A DNA stretch of 64,000 nucleotides from Rheinheimera faecalis (GTDB lineage Bacteria > Pseudomonadota > Gammaproteobacteria > Enterobacterales > Alteromonadaceae): positions 310,001-374,000 of the forward strand of contig NZ_JAJOYT010000003.1 in assembly GCF_021290965.1 (NCBI RefSeq). Direction: 5' to 3'. Both the position numbers and the translations under genes were made by a program. Below are positions 7,942 to 15,995 of this stretch, one piece after another. The notes under the pieces are model-generated. The model did no database searches. It had not been told where the DNA came from and worked only from the letters and a program-made list of their open reading frames with translations. Numbering within the stretch: the stretch's first letter is position 1; the number at the start of each line of letters is the position of its first letter.

Positions 7942-9366
7942 TTACTCTTTCACTAATGCCAATTGTTGAGTGCCTTGATCCAGTTCTATACCACCCGAAA
8001 ATGCACGGTAGATAGAGACTAAGCGCTGGAAGCTTTGAGCAGAAAGCACAGCCTGTTGATCCCGGGCTGCTAACCACTCACGTTCAGCGTCCAGCAAGTC
8101 CAGAAACTCAGTGGTGCCAGCTTCGTATTGAGCTCGTGTCAGTTGCACTGCCTGTTCAGTGGCTGCGACTTGTTGCTGAGCGCTTAACTGCTGCTCACGG
8201 CTGGTTCTGTAACCTTGCAGTGAGGTTTGCATTTGCGCCAAGGCATCAAACACCGTTTGCTGGAAGCGGGCAAAGGCCATTTGTTGCTCAGCTTCAGCGC
8301 CGCGAATACGGGCCTGAATAGAGCTCAGCTCTGTGGCTTGCCAACGTAAACTAGGCGCTATACTCCAGGCTTCGTTTTGCGAACCCAGGCTCAGACCAGG
8401 GCTTGAAATAAAACCTAAAAACCCGCTTACAGACACTTCTGGGTATAACTCAGCTGTGGCCACACCTATATCTGCAGTGCTGGCTGCCAGTTCACGCTCA
8501 GCTACAGCTACATCAGTTCTGAACTTTAAGTAGTTGTGCTGATTAGCAAAAGACAAAGGTTTGTTCAGTTCAGGCAAAGCTTCGCTTTTCGTTGCTACCA
8601 CAAATTGCTCTGCTGGTTGCGCGACTAAAGCCGCTATAGTGGCGTTGGCCTGAGCTTTGGCAAAAGCAAACTGCGGCAGAGTACTTTGCAGCTGATAAAT
8701 CTGTGCGTCGATACGGCTGATCTCCAGATCCGATGCGAAACCTGCATCACGGCGCGCCAGAATAATCTGTTTGGTGCGACGTAAATTGCCAAGGTTTTGC
8801 TCAGCCACAGTGAGACGTAGTTCAGCACCGCGGTAGTCGCCATAACTGGCGGCTACCTGGGCTAACAATTGCACTTTAGCTTCTTGCCATGCCAGTTCAG
8901 CACCTTGTGCTCTGGCATCAGCGGCTTCTGCGGCGCGGCGCAGCTTGCCAAACAAATCCAAATCCCAGCTCAAAGCACCACCCAGACTCGCCTGACGTTG
9001 AATTTGTCCTGCGTTTTGTGCAGCGCTGTCTGGCACCTGGTTGTTTTGCTGACTGGCGGTGACGTCCATTCTCGGCAGGCCATCATTGTCGCTGTCTTCA
9101 AAGGCGGCATAAGCACGCTTTACGTTGGCTTCTGCCGCAGCTAAGGTCTGGTTATTCAGCAAAGCCTTTTCTATCAGTTGGTTTAATACCGGGTCATTAA
9201 ACTGTTGCCACCAGTTTTGAGCTTTATCCGCTGCTCTGTATTCAACGGGCAGCTGCACCTGATTGGCAGCTACCGGCGCTGCATAGCTTGGTCCTACCGA
9301 AGCACAACCAAACAACAGTGATGCTAATGCCATACTGATAGCAGTTAAACGAAGAGTTTTACGCAT
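7942..9366 (-). CDS. Outer-membrane efflux channel, OprM/OprN (NodT) family lipoprotein
   Basis: Protein of 474 residues with a lipoprotein signal (ASLLFGC, Cys21) and the repeated TolC-like organisation of this family: QLIEKALLNNQTLAAAEANV in the first half and its counterpart in the second, ending with YEAGTTEFLDLLDAERE, an OprM-family signature. It forms the trimeric outer-membrane duct of a tripartite RND pump. Its ATG overlaps the 3' end of the RND transporter gene by eight bases, with GAGGAAA as ribosome binding site, so it is translated from the same mRNA as the pump and adaptor genes. Confidence 0.93.
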   Translation of the reverse strand: MRKTLRLTAISMALASLLFGCASVGPSYAAPVAANQVQLPVEYRAADKAQNWWQQFNDPVLNQLIEKALLNNQTLAAAEANVKRAYAAFEDSDNDGLPRMDVTASQQNNQVPDSAAQNAGQIQRQASLGGALSWDLDLFGKLRRAAEAADARAQGAELAWQEAKVQLLAQVAASYGDYRGAELRLTVAEQNLGNLRRTKQIILARRDAGFASDLEISRIDAQIYQLQSTLPQFAFAKAQANATIAALVAQPAEQFVVATKSEALPELNKPLSFANQHNYLKFRTDVAVAERELAASTADIGVATAELYPEVSVSGFLGFISSPGLSLGSQNEAWSIAPSLRWQATELSSIQARIRGAEAEQQMAFARFQQTVFDALAQMQTSLQGYRTSREQQLSAQQQVAATEQAVQLTRAQYEAGTTEFLDLLDAEREWLAARDQQAVLSAQSFQRLVSIYRAFSGGIELDQGTQQLALVKE

Positions 9367-12300
9367 GATGAGTTTCCTCAGTTTCAGTTACAGGGGCCTG
9401 TGCCAGTTGGCGATCACGGCGTTTGGCCAGAGCGTAATAAAACAGTGGTGTTAAAATCAGACCGAAGATAGTGACGCCAATCATGCCTGCGAATACAGCT
9501 ACACCCATGGCCTGACGCATTTCTGCACCTGCACCGGTCGAGAACACCATTGGCACCACACCCATAATAAAGGCGATGGAGGTCATTAAAATTGGACGCA
9601 GACGTAAGCGGGCTGCTTCCAGAATGGCATCCATAGTTTTCATGCCGTGGTCCTGCAATTCTTTGGCAAATTCGACTATTAAGATGGCGTTTTTCGTTGC
9701 AAGCCCCACCAGTACGATTAAACCTATCTGAGTGAAGATGTTGTTATCACCACCATAGATCCAGACGCCTGTCATGGCCGACAATAAGGTCATAGGCACA
9801 ATCAGGATGATAGCCAGCGGTAAAGTTAAGCTTTCGTACTGAGCAGCCAACACCATAAACACCAGCAGTATCACCAGCGGGAATATGAACAACTCTGCGT
9901 TACCAGCCAGGATTTGCTGATAAGTCAGCTCTGTCCACTCATAGGTCATACCCACAGGTAAAGTTTCAGCCAGAATTTTTTCAATAGCAGCCTGAGCTTC
10001 ACCTGTACTGTAACCAGGGGCCGGGCCACCGTTAATTTCTGCTGTGGTATAACCGTTGTAGTGCATGACGCGGTCAGGACCAGCTGAATGTTTCACGTTG
10101 ATGAAGGAACCCAATGGGATCATTTCACCTGCATTGTTGCGAACTTTCAGCTGACGGATTTGCTCAGGGTCCTGACGGAATTGTTCGTCAGCCTGCACAT
10201 TCACCTGATAAGTCCGGCCAAACTGGTTGAAGTCGTTGACATAAGCAGAGCCCATATAGACCTGTAACGTCTGGAAGATTTCATCCAGGTTCACACCTTG
10301 TTGTTTGGCTTTGGTACGGTCGACATCCAGGTCAAGCTGCGGTACGTTCACCTGATAACTTGAGAACACACCAGCCAGTTCAGGCGTCGCCCAGGCTTTT
10401 TGCATCACTTGCATAGACACAGCGGCCAGTTCTTCATAACCCAGATTGGCTCTGTCTTGAATTTGCAGACGGAAACCACCTATGGTGCCTAAACCTTGTA
10501 CTGGCGGCGGCGGGAATATGGCGATAAAAGCGTCCTGAATACCGGCAAACTTCTGGTTTAAAGCAGCAGCTATGGCATTACCTGATAACTCTGGTGAACC
10601 CCGTTCACTAAAATCATCCAGACCAACAAACACAATGCCTGCGCTTGGGCTGTTGGTAAAACCGTTGATCGACAAGCCAGGGAAGGAGATAGAGTTCGCT
10701 ACACCCGGATGTTCTGCAGCAATACGGGACATTTCTTTAATCACAGCTTCGGTTCTGTCTAAAGAAGATGCGTCCGGTAACTGAGCAAAAGCCACTAAGT
10801 ATTGTTTATCCTGGCCAGGCACATAACCTGTAGGGGTTTGCTGGAACTGCACTGCAGTTAAGCCGACTAAACCAATGTACAGAATACCGATAATGCCGCC
10901 AAACCGAATCACTTTACGTACCATCAGGCCATAACCTTTGGACGCTTTGTTAAACAGACGGTTAAATGGATCAAATAACCAGCTGCCAAAGGCTTTATTC
11001 AACACTCGGGTTAAGCCGTCTGGTTTAGCCCCATGAGGTTTTAACAACAAAGCCGATAAAGCAGGGCTTAAAGTTAATGAGTTCAGCGCTGAGATAAAGG
11101 TAGAAATAGTGATAGTTAAAGCGAACTGTTTATAAAACTGGCCTGTTAAACCTGACATAAAGGCGGTAGGAATAAATACAGCGGCCAGTACTAAGGTGGT
11201 TGCAACAATAGGGCCTGTCACTTCTTTCATGGCTTTTTGCGTGGCGGCCATTGGAGATAAGCCATCAGCAATATTACGCTCCACGTTTTCGACCACCACT
11301 ATGGCGTCATCGACCACTATACCTATGGCCAATACCAGACCAAATAAGGATAAAGCGTTTAATGAAAAGCCCAGCAGGTGCATAAAGGCAAAGGTACCAA
11401 CCAAAGAGACTGGCACAGCCACTAAAGGAATAATAGAAGCACGCCAGGTTTGCAGGAATAACACCACGACCAGCACAACCAGCAATATAGCTTCCAGTAA
11501 GGTTTTGACTACAGCTTCAATAGAACCCCGTACGAATACAGTAGGGTCGTAGACGATGTCGTAGGTTAAACCTTCAGGGAAACCTTTCGACAGTTCTGCC
11601 ATAGTGGCGCGCACGTCGTCAGAAATCTGAATAGCGTTTGAACCTGAAGCCTGGAAAATTGGAATAGCGACGGCGTCTTTATTGTTCAGTAATGAACGCA
11701 AAGCATAAGACTGAGCACCTAATTCCACCCGGCCAATATCACGGATACGGGTGACTTCGCCGTCTTCACCGACTTTAACAATAATGTCAGCAAATTCCTG
11801 CTCTGTAGTTAAACGGCCTTTGACGTTGATCAGAATTTGGAAGTCGCTGTCACCCGCAGGTTGAGCACCTAAAGAACCGGCTGCTGCCTGTTGGTTTTGT
11901 TCGCGGATAGATGCCAAAATTTGGGCAGGCGATAAACCTACAGCAGAGACTTTATTCGGATCCAGCCATATACGTAAGCTGTATTCGCTGGCACCAAATA
12001 AACGCACAGCACCTACACCTTCAATACGGGCCAATTCGTCTTTGACGTTCAGCGCCGCATAGTTAGACAAATACAACATATCGTATCTGTCGTCCGGTGA
12101 AGTTAAATGCACCACCATGGTTAAGTCCGGTGATGATTTCTCAGTTACCACACCTAAACGTTGTACTTCCTGTGGCAGACGTGGTTTGGCTCTGTCGACC
12201 CGGCTTTGCACCTGAGTTTGAGCACGGTCAACATCAGTACCAATGGCAAAAGTGATGGTTAAGGTCATACGGCCATCAGACGTAGCCTGTGAAGACATAT

Positions 12301-12532
12301 ACAACATGTCCTCAACGCCGTTAATTTCTTGCTCTAAAGGTGAAGCGACAGTGTCAGCTATGACTTTAGGGTTAGCTCCCGGATAGTTAGCTGTCACTAC
12401 GACTGTAGGTGGCACCACTTCAGGGTATTCTGTGATAGGGAGTTGCCAGACAGCTATGGCGCCGCCGATAAAAATCAGCAGCGACAGCACGGCGGCAAAA
12501 ATAGGTCTTTTGATAAAAAATTGCGATAACAT
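9359..12532 (-). CDS. RND multidrug efflux transporter, MexF/OqxB-like
   Basis: Protein of 1057 residues of the hydrophobe/amphiphile efflux-1 family. The N terminus (FFIKRPIFAAVLSLLIFIGG), the paired aspartates of the proton relay (GIVVDDAIVVVENVERN, near residue 407) and the lysine (GLATKNAILIVEF) in the second half are present. PPPPVQGLGTIGGF and the overall wording match the MexF/OqxB/BpeF branch better than AcrB/MexB. It exports drugs from inner membrane and periplasm using proton influx, working with the adaptor and outer-membrane channel encoded either side. MexF-type pumps typically handle chloramphenicol, quinolones and trimethoprim; the substrates here are inferred, not shown. ATG with AAGGAACGG ahead. 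Confidence 0.94.
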   Translation of the reverse strand: MLSQFFIKRPIFAAVLSLLIFIGGAIAVWQLPITEYPEVVPPTVVVTANYPGANPKVIADTVASPLEQEINGVEDMLYMSSQATSDGRMTLTITFAIGTDVDRAQTQVQSRVDRAKPRLPQEVQRLGVVTEKSSPDLTMVVHLTSPDDRYDMLYLSNYAALNVKDELARIEGVGAVRLFGASEYSLRIWLDPNKVSAVGLSPAQILASIREQNQQAAAGSLGAQPAGDSDFQILINVKGRLTTEQEFADIIVKVGEDGEVTRIRDIGRVELGAQSYALRSLLNNKDAVAIPIFQASGSNAIQISDDVRATMAELSKGFPEGLTYDIVYDPTVFVRGSIEAVVKTLLEAILLVVLVVVLFLQTWRASIIPLVAVPVSLVGTFAFMHLLGFSLNALSLFGLVLAIGIVVDDAIVVVENVERNIADGLSPMAATQKAMKEVTGPIVATTLVLAAVFIPTAFMSGLTGQFYKQFALTITISTFISALNSLTLSPALSALLLKPHGAKPDGLTRVLNKAFGSWLFDPFNRLFNKASKGYGLMVRKVIRFGGIIGILYIGLVGLTAVQFQQTPTGYVPGQDKQYLVAFAQLPDASSLDRTEAVIKEMSRIAAEHPGVANSISFPGLSINGFTNSPSAGIVFVGLDDFSERGSPELSGNAIAAALNQKFAGIQDAFIAIFPPPPVQGLGTIGGFRLQIQDRANLGYEELAAVSMQVMQKAWATPELAGVFSSYQVNVPQLDLDVDRTKAKQQGVNLDEIFQTLQVYMGSAYVNDFNQFGRTYQVNVQADEQFRQDPEQIRQLKVRNNAGEMIPLGSFINVKHSAGPDRVMHYNGYTTAEINGGPAPGYSTGEAQAAIEKILAETLPVGMTYEWTELTYQQILAGNAELFIFPLVILLVFMVLAAQYESLTLPLAIILIVPMTLLSAMTGVWIYGGDNNIFTQIGLIVLVGLATKNAILIVEFAKELQDHGMKTMDAILEAARLRLRPILMTSIAFIMGVVPMVFSTGAGAEMRQAMGVAVFAGMIGVTIFGLILTPLFYYALAKRRDRQLAQAPVTETEETHHA

Positions 12533-12541
12533 ATCCGTTCC

Positions 12542-13801
12542 TTAACCCTGATTAGCCGTTGCTTGCACAGAAGCAGCCTGTTCTGCAGCAGCGGTAAGTT
12601 CTTGCTTGCTGTCTGCCTCTAACTGCTGTTGTTCTGCTTTTAAACTTGTTAATTGCTGGCTGGTTGCCATCTCTACCAGTTTAGGCTGGATTGTCATGGA
12701 TGGACGAACACGTTGCAGGCCGTTCACCACAATACGATCCGAAGCATTTAAACCTTTGCTGATGATGCGCAGGCCGTTAACCTTCTCACCTAAAGTGACA
12801 GGGCGGTATTCCAATTGGTTTTCGTTATTCACCACCAGTACAAACTTGTTGTTTAAGTCAGTACCTATGGCTTTGTCGTCGATCAGAATGCCTTGATACG
12901 CATTGCTGCCAACCAGTTTTAAGCGGGCGAATAAACCAGGGATCAATTTGTTATCAACGTTTTCAAAGGTAGCGCGGGCACGGATAGTACCGGTCTGGGC
13001 ATTGATGCTGTTGTCGATAAAATCGATGCTGCCAACATACCCAAATTCGCTGTCACCAGCCAAAGCCATATAGACCGTATTATGGGCTGTACGCTGTTCA
13101 GCTCTGTTGCCTGCTGTCGCCAGCTGCACATACTTCAGATAAGTTTGCTCATCAGCGTCAAAGTATGCATACATTTTGCTGGTGCTGACTAAGGTGGTCA
13201 GTTGGCTGCTGCCAGCCTGAACAAAGTTACCTGCAGTGATTTGAGCGTAAGAAACACGGCCTGAAATAGGCGCTTTGACCTGAGTAAAAGACAAGTCCAG
13301 TTCAGCACGTTGTAATGCTGCTTTCACAGAAGCCACAGTAGCGGCTGATTGCAGCTTACGGGTTTGACGGGTGTCTAATACCTCTTCAGAGATAGCACGT
13401 TGTTTTTTCAGCGCTGCGGCACGACGGTAATCGTTATCCGCCAGTTTTTGTGCGGTTTCAGCATTGGTTAACTCAGCTCTTAAGCGCGCGACTTCAGCGG
13501 CAAAAGGGCGGGCGTCAATCTGGAACAATAAGTCGCCTTGTTTGACTAAAGCGCCTTCAGTGAAAAACACCTGCTCGATATAACCTGATACACGTGGTAC
13601 CAAAGTGACAGTTTCTGGTGCTTGTAAGCGACCGGTAAACTCATCCCATTCAGTGATTTTTTCATGTACTACTGTAGCCACATTGATTTCCGGTGCTGCC
13701 ATAGCGCCCGGAGCTGCAGCTTCCGGAGTGCCACAAGCGGATAACACTAAGGCGGCGATGCTTCCCAATACAAAGGTACGAATAGTGCTGTTGCTGCTCA
13801 T
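12542..13801 (-). CDS. RND efflux periplasmic adaptor, MexE-like lipoprotein
   Basis: Protein of 419 residues. It starts MSSNSTIRTFVLGSIAALVL, followed by the lipobox SAC (Cys23), then the membrane-fusion protein order: lipoyl half (PRVSGYIEQVFFTEGALVKQ, GDLLFQIDARPF), a coiled-coil hairpin of about 70 residues, the second lipoyl half (KAPISGRVSYAQITAGNFVQ) and a beta-barrel domain. The start is the ATG at 13799-13801 with GAGGAAAA eight bases upstream; the longer open frame uses a TTG in front of this ribosome binding site and is unlikely. It is the first gene of the three-gene efflux operon and is downstream of two TetR-type operators. Confidence 0.93.
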   Translation of the reverse strand: MSSNSTIRTFVLGSIAALVLSACGTPEAAAPGAMAAPEINVATVVHEKITEWDEFTGRLQAPETVTLVPRVSGYIEQVFFTEGALVKQGDLLFQIDARPFAAEVARLRAELTNAETAQKLADNDYRRAAALKKQRAISEEVLDTRQTRKLQSAATVASVKAALQRAELDLSFTQVKAPISGRVSYAQITAGNFVQAGSSQLTTLVSTSKMYAYFDADEQTYLKYVQLATAGNRAEQRTAHNTVYMALAGDSEFGYVGSIDFIDNSINAQTGTIRARATFENVDNKLIPGLFARLKLVGSNAYQGILIDDKAIGTDLNNKFVLVVNNENQLEYRPVTLGEKVNGLRIISKGLNASDRIVVNGLQRVRPSMTIQPKLVEMATSQQLTSLKAEQQQLEADSKQELTAAAEQAASVQATANQG

Positions 13802-13871
13802 GACATTTTCCTCTTTCAGTAAATTTAAATTCAACTTTTGTTGTACAAACTGTTTTCATCTGTTAGTTTTG

Positions 13872-13934
13872 TACCGCTCGGTAAATATATAGAAGTTCAA
13901 CCAAGAGTCAATCATTATTTTGTACCGACTGGTA
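13872..13934. promoter_or_regulatory. Two TetR-type operators upstream of the efflux operon
   Basis: TACC-GCTC-GGTA (13872-13883) and TACC-GACT-GGTA (13923-13934) are perfect TACC-N4-GGTA palindromes, each within the longer shared context GTACCNNNNGGTAAATA. They are 51 bases apart and 71-134 bases upstream of the adaptor start codon, where a repressor would block transcription of the pump operon. Confidence 0.75.
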
Positions 13935-14172
13935 AATAACTATAGAGTCTTTTGAACTAGCGAGAAAACTTTGGTTATAAAGCCGAAGTTTCTGGGTTAG
14001 CAGCAGCTACTGCAGGAAGGTCTGTTAACGGGATACAGCATAAAATGCGCTGTGTTTTTACTGAATATCTAAAAACCGCTTTGCATTGCCTAAAACTATT
14101 TCTGGGTTACAGAGTCAAAAGCAGGGCTAGCAACTGGTCTGTCAAGATAAGTTGCTATTATATACAATAATG

Positions 14173-14184
14173 TACCAGTTGGTA
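14173..14184. promoter_or_regulatory. Third TetR-type operator, upstream of the TetR gene
   Basis: TACC-AGTT-GGTA lies 70 bases before the regulator's start codon, again followed by AATA as in the two copies near the efflux operon. The same motif on both sides of the divergent region suggests that the TetR protein represses both the pump and itself. Confidence 0.75.
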
Positions 14185-14254
14185 AATATTCCTTTCTGGA
14201 CATGTGCTGCCAAGCAGTTTAAGCTAGTGCATCGTTTTTAATCCGGAGTCTGAA

Positions 14255-14884
14255 ATGTCAGCATCAGCGGTTACACCAGCGCCAACAGTGGGACGCCCGC
14301 GCGCTTTTGACATGGAAAAAGCCTTACAAAAAGCATTGGAAGTCTTCTGGCGTAAAGGTTACGAAGGGGCATCCTTGCCTGATTTATGTGAGGCTATGGG
14401 CATCAACAAACCTAGTTTGTATGCCGCTTTTGGTAATAAAGAACAGTTGTTTTTAAAAGCTATTGAGCTGTATGAAAACCGTCCTTGTGCGTTTTTCTAT
14501 CCTGCATTAGAGCTGGCTACTTCGTATGAAGTGGTCAAACATATGCTCTGTGGTGCAGCCACGACCACTGCTGATCCGGATAACCCGCCTGGTTGTGTCA
14601 TAGTACAGGGTGCTCTCGCCTGCAGCGAATCGGCGGCTTTTGTGAAAGAAGCATTGATTATTAAACGCAGAGCCGGAGAAACGGCGTTATGCGAGCGTCT
14701 GCAACGAGCCAAAGACGAAGGCGACTTACCAGCAGATTCTGATCCTGCCGCTTTAGCCCGCTATATAGGTGCTGTGTTACAGGGTATGGCGATACAGGCC
14801 ACCAGTGGTGCAAATTGCGCAGAGTTAAAGCAAGTTGCTGAAACCGTGCTGAGTGCATGGCCCGGAAAGCGGCCTGAGCTTTGA
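14255..14884 (+). CDS. TetR/AcrR-family transcriptional regulator of the efflux operon
   Basis: Protein of 209 residues. The N-terminal helix-turn-helix runs through GRPRAFDMEKALQKALEVFW, then RKGYEGASLPDLCEAMGI and NKPSLYAAFGNKEQLF; the C-terminal ~140 residues form the ligand-binding and dimer domain, with GCVIVQGALACSESAAF in the core. It is divergent from the MexEF-OprN-like operon and a TACC-N4-GGTA operator occurs on both sides of the shared region, so autoregulated repression of the pump is the natural reading. This differs from the Pseudomonas mexEF-oprN system, which is controlled by the LysR activator MexT. The ATG has GGAG six bases upstream. The inducing ligand is unknown. Confidence 0.9.
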   Translation: MSASAVTPAPTVGRPRAFDMEKALQKALEVFWRKGYEGASLPDLCEAMGINKPSLYAAFGNKEQLFLKAIELYENRPCAFFYPALELATSYEVVKHMLCGAATTTADPDNPPGCVIVQGALACSESAAFVKEALIIKRRAGETALCERLQRAKDEGDLPADSDPAALARYIGAVLQGMAIQATSGANCAELKQVAETVLSAWPGKRPEL

Positions 14885-14900
14885 GTGATAATTTTTGCTT

Positions 14901-14929
14901 AAAAGGGACAAATGATTGTCCCTTTTTTT
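14901..14929 (+). terminator. Rho-independent terminator of the TetR gene
   Basis: An 11-bp stem, AAAAGGGACAA against TTGTCCCTTTT, with a four-base loop is followed by a run of seven T residues. It begins 17 bases after the regulator's stop codon. Confidence 0.9.
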
Positions 14930-15026
14930 ATTTAAACCTCTGATCAAGCTTAAGTTTACAATCTTCTCTGGCACTCTTAATTCCCTCTGCTAGTGTTTAA
15001 CCATAGCGGTTGCGGCAGAGGTTGTT

Positions 15027-15959
15027 ATGCCATTCTCTCAGCTGATGTTTCAGCAAAAACTACTTGAATTTATTGAAGTCTGTAACGATGGTTATGCCAT
15101 TTTAAGTGCAGATGACAAGATGCTTGGTTGCAATCAGGCCTTTTGCGATATTTTTTATCAAGACCAGCGAACTATTCAGGATATCTCCTTCGACGATTTA
15201 ATGCGTTTGTCTTATCGTGAGGGCAAAGGCGTGCGTTTTGAAGCGGACAATATTGAAGACTGGCTGGCGCAAGCTCAGCAAAAAAGGCGTCAGAATCCGT
15301 TCCGGTTATTTGAAGTGGATTTAACGGACGGCCGCTGGTTTTTAATGTCCGAACAAATTCTTCCATCCGGTGAAATGCTGATCCAGGCCAAAGAAATTAC
15401 CAAGCAGAAGGTGCTGGAGCATCAGCTGCACAGCAAAGTTGAAAGCTTAAGTGAGTTAGCGCTGACAGACGAGTTGACCAAAGTCGCTAATCGCCGTTGT
15501 TTTGTGGATTCTGTCGAAGCTGAACTGGCCCGCTGTCAACGTACGGATAAACCTGCTGCTTTATTGCTGCTGGATTTAGACTTCTTTAAATCAGTGAATG
15601 ACACCTACGGTCATCAGGCGGGTGATGAAGTGCTCAAAGCCACTGCCAACAGAATCAAAAAAGCACTGCGTGAATACGATATTTTTGGCCGTATTGGCGG
15701 TGAGGAATTTGCAGTGTTTTTATCCGAAACCGATCCGGCTACAGCGTTACATGTTGCTGAACGGATACGAGTTATTCTGGCTGATTATCCAATTAAGGCG
15801 GGTATTGCCGAGTTATGCGTGACTACCTCTATCGGCATTGCTTTAACTCATGGCGAAAGTAACTTCGAAGAGTTGTATTTACAAGCAGACTCGGCGCTTT
15901 ATATGGCAAAACGTAATGGCCGCAACAGGGCTGAGTTGTTCGCTTTGCTCAGTGAATAA
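15027..15959 (+). CDS. PAS-domain diguanylate cyclase
   Basis: Protein of 310 residues, soluble. Residues ~10-125 form a PAS-like sensor (FIEVCNDGYAILSADDKMLG, then CNQAFCDIFYQ), a short linker follows, and residues ~145-305 are a GGDEF domain beginning with LALTDELTKVANRR. The catalytic motif is GGEEF at 224-228, a functional variant, and REYD five residues before it matches the RxxD inhibitory site, so c-di-GMP synthesis with feedback inhibition is expected. It is monocistronic, with terminators on both sides. Its PAS ligand is unknown. Confidence 0.92.
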   Translation: MPFSQLMFQQKLLEFIEVCNDGYAILSADDKMLGCNQAFCDIFYQDQRTIQDISFDDLMRLSYREGKGVRFEADNIEDWLAQAQQKRRQNPFRLFEVDLTDGRWFLMSEQILPSGEMLIQAKEITKQKVLEHQLHSKVESLSELALTDELTKVANRRCFVDSVEAELARCQRTDKPAALLLLDLDFFKSVNDTYGHQAGDEVLKATANRIKKALREYDIFGRIGGEEFAVFLSETDPATALHVAERIRVILADYPIKAGIAELCVTTSIGIALTHGESNFEELYLQADSALYMAKRNGRNRAELFALLSE

Positions 15960-15982
15960 AAAAAGGGCCCGAAGGCCCTTTG
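15958..15982 (-). terminator. Terminator between PAS-GGDEF gene and TonB receptor gene
   Basis: AAAGGGCC and GGCCCTTT form an 8-bp stem with a CGAA loop. Read on the minus strand the loop is TTCG and seven T residues follow, so it is a strong terminator for the TonB receptor gene. It may also serve the convergent cyclase gene. Confidence 0.85.
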
Positions 15983-15995
15983 TTACAATCGGCGG

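Larger units (their letters stand above)
13802..14254. other. Divergent control region between efflux operon and TetR gene
   Basis: This gap of about 450 bases has no convincing gene. It carries three copies of a palindromic operator, listed separately: two near the efflux operon and one near the regulator gene. The middle part (about 13940-14165) shows no structure I can explain. Confidence 0.7.

Noticed and set aside
11196-11552. Open frame of 118 codons opposite the RND pump gene
   Set aside because: Antisense to a conserved transporter, Thr/Ser-rich, without start signals.
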